Source: an uncultured Oscillospiraceae bacterium (lineage in GTDB: Bacteria > Bacillota > Clostridia > Oscillospirales > Oscillospiraceae). From it: DNA of 15,415 nt. The stretch lies in contig CAJUEG010000020.1 in NCBI GenBank assembly GCA_910584835.1, positions 1 through 15,415 on the forward strand, in the 5' to 3' direction. The position numbers were made by a program, and so were the translations under genes. A model generated the notes under the pieces. That model was not told where the DNA came from. It did not search any database and saw nothing but the letters and a program-made list of their open reading frames with translations. Every line of letters begins with the position of its first letter. Position 1 is the stretch's first letter. This document shows, one piece after another, positions 6,108 to 13,735 of the stretch.

Positions 6108-6933
6108 TTCTCTGTACACCCTCCGTCTGGAGGAGGAGAGCGAAAACGGCTGTGTGGAGCTCTGCCGGGAGCCGGACGGCACCCGCTGGACAAAGCTCCG
6201 CCTGACCGCCCCCGGCTGCCAGCGCGAATGCCTGGCCGTGTTGGAGCCAGGCGTCCCCGTCCGGCTGGAAAACGGCGCTCTGGAGCTGCTGCTGCCCTGG
6301 AGGGAGGGGCTGCCCCTGCGCCGGTGGCTCCGCGATCAGAATCCCACCCTCGGGCAGCGGCGGGACGCCTGCCTGGCCCTGCTGGCGCAGCAGCTGGAGC
6401 TCCGGGGCAGGCTGCCTTTCTGCCTGACCGCACTGTCCGCGGCGCCGGAAAATCTGGTAAACAACGGAGCGGGGCTGCTCCTGCAGTACATTCCGAACCT
6501 TCAGCGCTGGGAGCCGGGCATCACCGAGGCGCAGGCCGTCCGCGCCCTGACGGACGTTATTTACCAGGTGCTGACGGCGGACGAGGACTGGGCCCGCCGG
6601 GGCTGTATTCCGCCGGAGGTCCGGCTGCTGCGCCTCCGGCAGAGTGCGCAGGGCTACACCGGCTGGGGCCAGCTTCAGCGGGATTTGGCCGCAATTCCGG
6701 ACCATCCGCCCCAGGTGGGTTCCACGCTGCGCGCCCGCGCACGGCGGGCGCGGGAGGTCCTGCGCCGAATCGGGCCCCTCCTTCTGAGGATGCTGGCGGC
6801 GCTGCTGCTGGCCACCGCGCTGCTCTCCCTGGCTATGGCATACCGCCGGCGGGGCGGCGAGACGCAGAGCGCTTGGCCGGGTATGCCCCAGGTGGGCGAT
6901 CAGGACCTGCGGAGCGGGGAGGACGGCGGATGA
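6088..6933 (+). CDS. Tail-anchored membrane protein with degenerate kinase-like cytoplasmic domain
   Basis: I do not recognise a named family for this 281-residue protein. Residues 1-228 are soluble and presumably cytoplasmic, one membrane helix spans about 232-253 (LRMLAALLLATALLSLAMAY), and a short polar tail of about 28 residues follows. Residues 64-82 (ALELLLPWREGLPLRRWL) resemble a kinase hinge and following helix. Residues 117-137 (SAAPENLVNNG, then GLLLQYI) resemble the kinase 'DLKPENIL..DG..KLIDF' catalytic loop, but the catalytic Asp and the DFG motif are missing. This recalls the pseudokinase-plus-helix layout of EssB/YukC in type VII secretion; the similarity is at pattern level only. 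ATG 6088 (GGGGGAAG upstream) overlaps the preceding gene, and its TGA overlaps the next ATG. Confidence 0.7.
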   Translation: MRRALFDSLYTLRLEEESENGCVELCREPDGTRWTKLRLTAPGCQRECLAVLEPGVPVRLENGALELLLPWREGLPLRRWLRDQNPTLGQRRDACLALLAQQLELRGRLPFCLTALSAAPENLVNNGAGLLLQYIPNLQRWEPGITEAQAVRALTDVIYQVLTADEDWARRGCIPPEVRLLRLRQSAQGYTGWGQLQRDLAAIPDHPPQVGSTLRARARRAREVLRRIGPLLLRMLAALLLATALLSLAMAYRRRGGETQSAWPGMPQVGDQDLRSGEDGG

Positions 6934-9569
6934 AAGCTCAGATATTCACATGGCTGCGGCAAAAGCGCCGCCTGTTAGTCCGGCAGCTGATCCTTGTGGC
7001 CTGCGCGCTGGCGCTGGGCCTGGGCTCCAGCCTCTGGCGGGCGGATACCTATCTGCCGTCCATCGACGGCAACATCTACTCCATGCTGGCCCTGGACGAC
7101 TCCCTGCTCATGGTGCTCTCCCAGGGAAACCGCAACAGCCTGGTCCGCATCAGCCACACGGGAGCGCTGCTCAATTATATGGACACCGTTCAGGGGCAGG
7201 CCTTTCAATACCTGGAATCAGACGGCGAGACGGTCTACGCGATCCTGTCCTATGAAAAAAGCGGGGCGGCCCGCCAGCGGCTGGTCTCCCTCTCCCTGAA
7301 GCACGCGGCCATGCGGGCCAGGCCCCTGGCTGAGCTGACGGGGCTGCGCGGCGCTCCGGCAGATGTGGTGTGGCAGCAGATTTATCTGCCGGCGGAGGGT
7401 GAGATCGCCCCCACGCTGAAGCTGGCCGGCCTGGACGGCCGGGGGCAGGGATATCTGGCCCGTTGGAATATGGCGGACGGCCAGTGGGAGGTCCGGCGGA
7501 TATTGCCGGACGAGCCTGTCCTGTTTCTCAAATATGTGTCGGACGGCCACTACGTTTGGGTCAGCCAGGGCAAAGAGGTTGGGCAGTATATCGACGGAAT
7601 CTGGCAGCGGGACATTCTGTCCGGGACCTCTCATACTCCGCTGCATATCTCCACCTGCGGCACGCGCTGCTTTATTTCCGACAGCGTAAGCGGAGACATC
7701 TTCCAGATACTCCCGGATGGAAGCTCCGTCCTTTTCCGCCGGGGTACCGACGGGATCGGCTCCTCCGGCTTCCAGTACCGGCAGCTGGAGATCTACACCA
7801 CCTACCTGTCGCCGGAGGGGGAGGTCAGGGTGGTGGGGCTGTGCGCCGACGGTCGCGGCAGCGTGATCACCGGCGAGGATTGGAACATCCGCGCGCTGCA
7901 CCCCGGCATCCTCCGCCTGCTGATGGTCTGGCGGCACGGATGGCCGGCGGCCGCCCTGTGCTGGATCATACTCGCCGCGCTGGTGGAGGCCGTCCATGGG
8001 GTTGTGCGCTCTCCCCGCCTGTCTGTCCGCCTGCTGCTGTGTGAAGTCATGGCCGCCGCCTTCCTGTTCACCGCCGTCACCGCGGTGCAGTACCACTCCT
8101 TCCAGCAGACCATACGGGAAGAGGCCTATCAAAAGCTCCGGCTGATCGGCGGCAGCCTTGCGGCGGCGCTGGCCTCCGGGGAGCCCGGCGAATCGCCGGG
8201 CAGCACCGTCCAGGGGCTGGAGCGGCAGGTGGGCGCGGCGGTGGAGGGGCGGGGGCAGGAGTATGCCGTATGCGTGGTCTGGAACACGGAGAGCGGCCCG
8301 ATCATCGCCTCGGACAGCGCGGTGCCGGACGGCTATCTCCTGGAGGATGTAAAGTCCAGAGGCTATTTTTCCGCCATCTCCCAGGCCCTCCGCAGCGGCA
8401 CGGCCTCCCTGGAGCGCGTTCAGACCGATATCAGCTTTGACTATGTGTATGCCCAGCCCTTCTTTCAGGGCGGCCGGTCCGGCTGCGTGGCGGTGTCGCA
8501 GAGCGAGGATTCCATGCTGGCCGGGCAGCTCCAATTCTTTCGGAGCCTGCTGCCCATCCTGGCCGCCTGCCCGCCTCTGTTCCTGGCCCTGGCCTGGATC
8601 ACCCGGCGGCTGCTCAGCCCCCTGGACGAAATTCAGCGGGCGCTGGAGGAGTTTTACACCTGCGGCAGCGGCGGCCAGATGTGTTTGGAAAATATGCCCC
8701 GCACGGAGCTCTATGAGGTGGGCCGGGTGTTCAACCAGCTGTCCGTACAGACCAGGGTGCAGCTCAATGAGCTGCGCACCATCAACGATTCCTATGTGCG
8801 CCTGGTGCCCGACTGCCTGCTGGCTATGCTGCGCAAGCGGGGCGTCACCCAATTGGAGGCCGGCGGCCACACCCCGGTGGACGGTGCGCTGCTGATCCTG
8901 ATTCCCAGGAATTTCTCCCCCGGCTGGGAGAACCTGGACCGCCTGACCCGGCCGGCTGCGGACCATATCGCACAATCGGGCGGCATGCTGGTGGACTATG
9001 ACGAGGGCCTGAACGCTCTGGTCTCCCTGTTCCCCCGGGTGGAGGGTGCGCGCGCCTGCGCGCTGGCCTGTCTGGAGGACCTGGAACGGCAGGATATGCC
9101 GGTTATGGCCGCCGTTCTGGAGGAAACCGTGGAGCTGGGCGTCTTCGGAAGCGAGAAGCTGCTCTATCCCCTGGCGGTCTCCCGGAACATGTCCAGGAAG
9201 CAGGAGGCGCTGGCCCGGCTTTTGGGCTTCGGGGCCATGCTGGTGCACAGCGGGCGCGCCCCCGGGACGGGCCTGCGCCTGCTGGGCTGGGACGGCGGGC
9301 TGGCGTTTTATGAGGACCCCGCCTGCCGTCCGTCCGGCTGGCGGAGCCAATGGCGGCTGTCCGCCGGCCCGTGGGAGGAGGCGCTGCGCCGGTTTCGGGA
9401 GCGGGATTTTTCCGCAGCGGGGCAGCTGTTCGCAAAGGTGCTGCGCCTGATGCCGGAGGATATGGCCGCCCGCTGGTATTTGTTCCGCTGCGAAGCGCTG
9501 CGCGGCGGGACGCCCCGGGCCGCGGACACCGAACTTTTATTTGACTGGGAGGGGTCCGGCCATGGATAA
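6930..9569 (+). CDS. Four-helix membrane sensor with Cache-like and HAMP-like regions and a degenerate class III nucleotidyl cyclase domain
   Basis: This 879-residue receptor-like protein has a membrane helix at about 19-36, then an extracytoplasmic beta-rich, propeller-like region (about 45-330). Two further helices (about 338-358 and 368-388) follow, then a Cache-like sensor loop (389-535, including SGPIIASDSAVPDGYLL), a fourth helix (540-558) and a HAMP-like linker. Residues 618-790 align by eye with class III adenylate cyclases: SYVRLVPDCLLAML for the entry helix, LILIPRNFS for 'FADIRSFT', and LNALVSLFP for 'GDAIMALFP'. Both metal-binding Asp positions are replaced (I658 and N695), so catalysis is unlikely. 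The C-terminus (about 813-860, REREF/RDF-type helix pair with LMPEDMAARWYLFRC) matches the TPR-like tail common in these cyclases. It overlaps both neighbours (ATGA at 6930-6933; 8 bp at 9562-9569). Confidence 0.82.
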   Translation: MKAQIFTWLRQKRRLLVRQLILVACALALGLGSSLWRADTYLPSIDGNIYSMLALDDSLLMVLSQGNRNSLVRISHTGALLNYMDTVQGQAFQYLESDGETVYAILSYEKSGAARQRLVSLSLKHAAMRARPLAELTGLRGAPADVVWQQIYLPAEGEIAPTLKLAGLDGRGQGYLARWNMADGQWEVRRILPDEPVLFLKYVSDGHYVWVSQGKEVGQYIDGIWQRDILSGTSHTPLHISTCGTRCFISDSVSGDIFQILPDGSSVLFRRGTDGIGSSGFQYRQLEIYTTYLSPEGEVRVVGLCADGRGSVITGEDWNIRALHPGILRLLMVWRHGWPAAALCWIILAALVEAVHGVVRSPRLSVRLLLCEVMAAAFLFTAVTAVQYHSFQQTIREEAYQKLRLIGGSLAAALASGEPGESPGSTVQGLERQVGAAVEGRGQEYAVCVVWNTESGPIIASDSAVPDGYLLEDVKSRGYFSAISQALRSGTASLERVQTDISFDYVYAQPFFQGGRSGCVAVSQSEDSMLAGQLQFFRSLLPILAACPPLFLALAWITRRLLSPLDEIQRALEEFYTCGSGGQMCLENMPRTELYEVGRVFNQLSVQTRVQLNELRTINDSYVRLVPDCLLAMLRKRGVTQLEAGGHTPVDGALLILIPRNFSPGWENLDRLTRPAADHIAQSGGMLVDYDEGLNALVSLFPRVEGARACALACLEDLERQDMPVMAAVLEETVELGVFGSEKLLYPLAVSRNMSRKQEALARLLGFGAMLVHSGRAPGTGLRLLGWDGGLAFYEDPACRPSGWRSQWRLSAGPWEEALRRFRERDFSAAGQLFAKVLRLMPEDMAARWYLFRCEALRGGTPRAADTELLFDWEGSGHG

Positions 9570-11016
9570 GCCGCGGGAAAACCGGCCCGGCTTAGGGCCA
9601 AAAGACTATCGGCACATCGGCCCGGTCTATGTGCAGAAGCGGCTGATCCTGCCGGTTCTGGCCGCGCTGTCCATTGCGGTTCTGCTGATTTTCGGTCTCC
9701 CCTTCCCAGCTCCCGTCCCCGCGGCCGGCCCCATCCCGGCCTTCCGCTACGACGACCCCGAGCTGGCCGAGCAGTCCGGCATGGTTCAGGTTCTGGACGG
9801 CCAGGACCGTGTGCGCTATATTGGAGAAGTGGCGGCGGGGGCCTGCACCGGCCGGGGCCAGGTGTTCAGCGAGGCCGGAGAGCTGCTCTATGACGGCCCC
9901 CTGGCGGAGGGCGTATACGAAGGCGGGGACGCGAAGGTCTACCGGGGTGGGACGCTGGTCTACACCGGGGAAATGGCGGCGAATTTATATGAGGGCCAGG
10001 GCCGCCGGATCGACCCCGCGGCGGGGATTGTCGGCGAGGGCCAGTTCTCCAAGGGCTTTCTGGAGGGGCCGGGCCGGGAGTTCTATTCCGACGGCACACT
10101 GCTGCGGGAGGGCACCTTCTCACATGACCTCCTGGAGGGCGAGGGGGCGGAGTACAGCCCGGAGGGCGTTCTGCTCCGGGAGGGCACCTTTTCCGCCGGT
10201 CTGCTCCACGGGGAGGGCCGGGCGTACACCGCCGGCGGCAGGCTGCTCTATGAGGGGCAGTTTTGGCGGGGCGTCTACCACGGACAGGGCACGATCTATG
10301 ACACGCTGCTCAACGTCCGCAGCGCCGAAGGGACCTTTGTGTACGGCACGCTGACCGGCCGGGGCGCCATCTATCACCCCAGCGGGCAGCTGCTCTACAC
10401 CGGCCAGGTCTATGAGCAGCGCCCCAGGGCCGACGCCTTTTTGGGCCTGTCTCTGGCCGAGGTGGAGGAGGCGTTCACCACCCACTGGACCCTCTACTCC
10501 TGCGAAGGGACGACCGCCTTTGTCTATCCCTATTTCAGCCTGATGTTCCTCACCGAAAGCCCTGTTCGGCTGGTCTCCCCCGGCGCTTCGGAAAAGCCGG
10601 ACCCGGAGGAACCGGACCTGGAGGAGTCGGGCCCGGGGGAGCCGGCGCTGTATGAGGACGAAATTCTCGCCCCGGACACCGACAAGGGGGCGGTCCTCAT
10701 CACGCAGGTGCTGTCCTACGGGCAGCCGCTTCCCTGCGTCGCCCAGCCGGAAAGCGATTGCGCATCGGGACGGCACGCCCCCGGCTGCCGGGAGTGGTTC
10801 AGCGCCTTTGCTTTGGGGTATCCTCTGGACGGCGCCGACGCCCGCCGGGCCGGCCCGTTTATCTGGCGCTTTACCCCGCGGTCCCGGACGGACAGCGGCC
10901 AGGACGTTGACGAATATCGGACCGAGGGCGCCGGATTGGAGACGATGACCGTGTACCGGACGCAAAAGGATATGCCGCTGTGGTATCAGACGGCCCGGTG
11001 GAAGGAGGCCCCATGA
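9562..11016 (+). CDS. Membrane-anchored MORN-repeat protein
   Basis: This 484-residue protein has a basic N-terminal tail of 27 residues and one membrane helix (about 28-46, LILPVLAALSIAVLLIFGL). An outward-facing region follows by the positive-inside rule. Residues 85-286 hold about eight MORN-type repeats of 23-26 residues with the pattern Y.G.....L..G.G....  .G.L (for example LREGTFSHDLLEGEGAEY and LYEGQFWRGVYHGQGTIY). An unknown globular segment follows (about 290-335), then a Glu/Pro-rich linker (KPDPEEPDLEESGPGEP) and a C-terminal domain of about 115 residues with no clear match. MORN repeats are beta-hairpin arrays often linked to membrane or protein binding; here they should lie outside the membrane. 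ATG 9562 has GGGAGGGG upstream. Its stop overlaps the next ATG. Confidence 0.85.
   Translation: MDKPRENRPGLGPKDYRHIGPVYVQKRLILPVLAALSIAVLLIFGLPFPAPVPAAGPIPAFRYDDPELAEQSGMVQVLDGQDRVRYIGEVAAGACTGRGQVFSEAGELLYDGPLAEGVYEGGDAKVYRGGTLVYTGEMAANLYEGQGRRIDPAAGIVGEGQFSKGFLEGPGREFYSDGTLLREGTFSHDLLEGEGAEYSPEGVLLREGTFSAGLLHGEGRAYTAGGRLLYEGQFWRGVYHGQGTIYDTLLNVRSAEGTFVYGTLTGRGAIYHPSGQLLYTGQVYEQRPRADAFLGLSLAEVEEAFTTHWTLYSCEGTTAFVYPYFSLMFLTESPVRLVSPGASEKPDPEEPDLEESGPGEPALYEDEILAPDTDKGAVLITQVLSYGQPLPCVAQPESDCASGRHAPGCREWFSAFALGYPLDGADARRAGPFIWRFTPRSRTDSGQDVDEYRTEGAGLETMTVYRTQKDMPLWYQTARWKEAP
9814..10419 (+). repeat. Tandem MORN-coding repeats
   Basis: Roughly eight units of about 69-78 bases encode the MORN array. 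Two adjacent units share the exact 14-mer CGGGAGGGCACCTT at 10105-10118 and 10177-10190, precisely 72 bases (24 residues) apart. The other units are similar mainly at protein level, which suggests old repeats with at most one more recent duplication. Confidence 0.75.
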
Positions 11017-11576
11017 GCCAGGAACCGATTTTTGAACGGCTGGCCGCTTTGCTGCTGGAACACCTGAGGAGGGAGATGGTGCCGTCGGTGCTGAATTTGC
11101 CGGACGACATTAAAATGACCCACCCGGGCTCGGAGACGGACCACCGCCTTGGGGTGTTCCTCTACAACATGGAGGAGCTGCGCTCCTGCGGCCCGCCGCC
11201 GTCCATCCGCATGGACCAGGAGACCCGGCGGCACCCCGACCGCCTGCTGACGCTCCGCTTCCTGCTCTATGCCAACCGAAAGGTGCCCTTTGACAGCCTG
11301 AGCGCCCTGGACGAGATGGTGCTTGTGGAGGCGGCCATGAGGGCCGCGCACAGCATGGGGTCCCTGGCGCTGGACGGACAGGCGGTGCGCTCCGCCCTTC
11401 ACGACCCCGCCCTGTCCGAAAAAACCGCGCTGTGGCAGAGCCTGAACAGCCCGCTCCAGCCCGCCGTCTATCTGACACTGGAGCCCGTGCGCATTCCCAG
11501 CTCCCGCATCCGCCGCACACCGGCCGTCCGGGAATTCCAGCTCAGCTCCAAGCGGAAGGGGGCGGGGCAGTCATGA
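11013..11576 (+). CDS. DUF4255 / Pvc16-like tail terminator protein
   Basis: This 187-residue protein matches the Pvc16 N-terminal (DUF4255) family, which caps or terminates the tube-sheath stack in PVC-type contractile particles. The matching features are an N-terminal helix (IFERLAALLLEHLRREMVPS), the DH/DHRLGVFLYNM strand segment, RRHPDRLLTLRFLLYA, and a C-terminal strand series (PAVYLTLEPVRIPSSRIRRTPAVREF). The family normally has DxxLLxxLxxxxxP...VSxFLYxVxxN...PLxLxLHYLLTPY, which this follows in diverged form. AAGGAGG at 11002-11008 and an ATGA overlap with the MORN gene support ATG 11013. It overlaps the DUF4280 gene by 4 bp. DUF4255 genes are a standard marker of eCIS loci, so this fixes the system type. 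Confidence 0.85.
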   Translation: MSQEPIFERLAALLLEHLRREMVPSVLNLPDDIKMTHPGSETDHRLGVFLYNMEELRSCGPPPSIRMDQETRRHPDRLLTLRFLLYANRKVPFDSLSALDEMVLVEAAMRAAHSMGSLALDGQAVRSALHDPALSEKTALWQSLNSPLQPAVYLTLEPVRIPSSRIRRTPAVREFQLSSKRKGAGQS

Positions 11577-11959
11577 GTTTTTTCCTCTGCACCGGCGCGA
11601 ATCTCTCCTGTTCCTTCGGCTCCGCCCCGGTCCCCTTCAGCGCCCTGCCCGTCCCCAGGGTAGTCATCAGCGGACGGCCCGCCGGCGTGATGACGGACAT
11701 GGCTCCGGGGGTCAACATCCCGCCCTTCGGGACGTGCGCCAGCCTGGCCAACCCCACAGTGGCCTCCGCCACGGCGGCCGCGCTGGGCGTGCTCACCCCC
11801 ATGCCCTGTATCCCCGTCCCGGCGGGGCCCTGGCTGAACCCGGCCCCCACGGTAATCATCGGCGGGCAGCCGGCCATCACCGACGGCAGCAAGCTGATGT
11901 GCGCGTGGGGCGGCCGGATCTCCGCACAGTTCGCCGGTCAGACCTGCGTACAATTATAA
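11573..11959 (+). CDS. PAAR-like DUF4280 protein (spike-tip candidate)
   Basis: This 128-residue protein fits the DUF4280 PAAR-like family in order: an initial CTGANLSCSFGSAPVPFSAL, then NIPPFGTCASLANPTVASAT, then LTPMPCIPVPAGPW, then a closing SKLMCAWGGRIS. Eight cysteines are spread over these motifs, many at family-conserved positions. PAAR proteins cap the central spike of contractile systems and can carry effectors; here no effector domain is fused, so it is a bare tip. It is coupled to the DUF4255 gene by an ATGA overlap and lacks a strong ribosome binding site of its own. No VgrG-type spike lies beside it within the window. Confidence 0.88.
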   Translation: MSFFLCTGANLSCSFGSAPVPFSALPVPRVVISGRPAGVMTDMAPGVNIPPFGTCASLANPTVASATAAALGVLTPMPCIPVPAGPWLNPAPTVIIGGQPAITDGSKLMCAWGGRISAQFAGQTCVQL

Positions 11960-11980
11960 ATAAGAAAGAAGGTATCATCT

Positions 11981-13699
11981 ATGGCGGAATACTTATCCCC
12001 GGGCGTCTACGTGGAGGAATTTGATTCCGGCGTCAAGGCCATGGAGGGCGTCGGCACCAGCACGGCCGGGTTTGTGGGCCTGGCGGAAAAGGGGCCGGTG
12101 ACGGGCCGGCCGGTTCTGCTGACCAGCTTCGCGGAGTATCAGCGCCGGTTCGGCGGGTACCTCTCGGACCTGGAGTACGGCCCCTACCGCTTTCTGCCCA
12201 ACGCGGTGGAGCAGTTCTTTACCAACGGGGGCAGCACCTGCTATGTGATGCGCGCCGCCCCGGAGGACGCCGCCTGTGCCGAGAGCCCGGAGGGACCTGT
12301 CACCGTGCGGGCCAAGGACCCCGGCGCCTGGGCCAACACCATGCAGGTGTTCTTCACCCGGAGCACCCGGGCCAGGACACAGATCCTGAGCATCCAGGAG
12401 GGCGTGAGCGGCAAGCAGTATCTTCTGAAAAACGCCGCCGGCTTCCGGGTGGGCGACCTGGTCATCTACCGGGGGGAGGACGGCTCCGCCGCCTACCACA
12501 AGGTCACCGCCCTGAACGGCATGCTGATCTCCTTCCAGGAGGCGCTGCCGGAGGACGCGGCCGACACCGGCCTGGTGCCTGTCCGCACGCTGGAGGCCTG
12601 CGGGGTGGACATGCTGATCCGCTGCGGCGGGCAGGAGGAGAGCTATCCCGGCTGCTCCCTCAACTCCGCGGCCCCCGACTATCTCCTCGCGGCGCTGGAG
12701 AAATCCAACATGGCGGCCATGACGCTGGATATTCCGGACCGGGCGGACGACCCGCTGGTCCTGCTGGGGGGGAGCGCCGGCGCCCAGAGCCTGCGCGTGG
12801 AGCTGAGCGGCGGGCTGAACGGCGCCATGGACAGCGTGAACGCGGGGACCTTCTGCGGCGCCGACCTGGGGCCGGGCAAGCGCTCCGGCATTGAGGCGTT
12901 CCAGGAGATCACCGATGTGTCCATCATGGCGGTCCCCGGCGTGACGGACGCCAACGTGCAGGCCAAGCTGATCGCCCACTGCGAGGGGCTGACCAGCCGG
13001 TTCGCCGTGCTGGACGCCCCCCTGGACTGCACCGGCGTGGACGAGCTCAACCGCCACCGCAGCGCCTACGACACCTCCTACGCCGCCCTGTACGCCCCCT
13101 GGGTCCAGGTCTACGACCCCCTGCTGCGCCGGCCCGCCTTCCTGCCCCCCTCCGGCTCCATCTGCGGCGTCTACGCCCGCACCGACATACAGCGGGGCGT
13201 GTTCAAGGCCCCCGCCAACGAGGTGGTCCAGGGCTGCACCGGCCTGTCGGTGAGCTACAACGCGGCGGAGCAGGGCAAGCTCAACCCCAACGGCGTCAAC
13301 CTGATCCGGGCCATCCCCGGCCAGGGCATCCGGGTCTGGGGGGCCCGCACCTGCTCCAGCGACGGAAACTGGAAATACGTCAACGTCCGCCGCCTGTTCA
13401 TCTTCCTGGAGGAATCCATCCGGGCCAACACCGGCTGGGTGGTCTTTGAGCCCAACGACGAGGGCCTGTGGTCCCGGGTCCGGGGGACCATCTCCCTGTT
13501 TCTGGAGACCCAGCGGCGCATCGGCGCGCTGGCCGGCTCCACGCCGGAGCAGGCCTACTATGTGGACGTGGGCCCCAACACCATGACCCAGGACGACATC
13601 CTCAACGGCCGGCTGATCTGCGAGATCGGCGTGGCCCCCGTCCGCCCGGCGGAGTTCGTCATCTTCCGCATCACCCAGATTACCCAGGCCGCGACCTGA
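11981..13699 (+). CDS. Contractile sheath protein
   Basis: This 572-residue phage-tail sheath protein forms the outer contractile tube. The N-terminus shows the classic YLSPGVYVEEFDSG and STAGFVGLAEKGPV motifs. The middle contains an inserted beta-rich domain (about residues 90-260). The C-terminal part has the conserved RRLFIFLEESIRANTGWVVF, then NDEGLW, then a final strand region (VAPVRPAEFVIFRITQ) that knits neighbouring subunits together. Length is in the usual range for PVC/eCIS-type sheaths. ATG 11981 follows GAAGGT at 11968-11973. The 21-bp gap breaks the run of overlapping genes upstream, which suits stronger, independent translation of a high-copy structural protein. Its codons favour C at third positions more than those of its neighbours. 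Confidence 0.97.
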   Translation: MAEYLSPGVYVEEFDSGVKAMEGVGTSTAGFVGLAEKGPVTGRPVLLTSFAEYQRRFGGYLSDLEYGPYRFLPNAVEQFFTNGGSTCYVMRAAPEDAACAESPEGPVTVRAKDPGAWANTMQVFFTRSTRARTQILSIQEGVSGKQYLLKNAAGFRVGDLVIYRGEDGSAAYHKVTALNGMLISFQEALPEDAADTGLVPVRTLEACGVDMLIRCGGQEESYPGCSLNSAAPDYLLAALEKSNMAAMTLDIPDRADDPLVLLGGSAGAQSLRVELSGGLNGAMDSVNAGTFCGADLGPGKRSGIEAFQEITDVSIMAVPGVTDANVQAKLIAHCEGLTSRFAVLDAPLDCTGVDELNRHRSAYDTSYAALYAPWVQVYDPLLRRPAFLPPSGSICGVYARTDIQRGVFKAPANEVVQGCTGLSVSYNAAEQGKLNPNGVNLIRAIPGQGIRVWGARTCSSDGNWKYVNVRRLFIFLEESIRANTGWVVFEPNDEGLWSRVRGTISLFLETQRRIGALAGSTPEQAYYVDVGPNTMTQDDILNGRLICEIGVAPVRPAEFVIFRITQITQAAT

Positions 13700-13735
13700 G
13701 CCTGAACCCATCAACGCTGAGGAGGGAACCATACT

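Noticed and set aside
6228..6929. N-terminal extension of the 879-residue sensor by 234 residues
   Set aside because: The extension is Ala/Gly/Pro/Arg-rich, overlaps the kinase-like gene, and skips the ATGA-coupled start at 6930, which begins a normal membrane-targeting N-terminus.
7218..9350. A 710-residue minus-strand open frame opposite the sensor gene
   Set aside because: Low-information composition and no plausible start; the plus strand encodes a protein with clear membrane helices and cyclase-type motifs.
11993..13732. A 579-residue minus-strand open frame opposite the sheath gene
   Set aside because: It is a shadow of the strongly C-ending codons of the sheath gene, with Gly/His/Val/Ala-rich sequence and no motifs.
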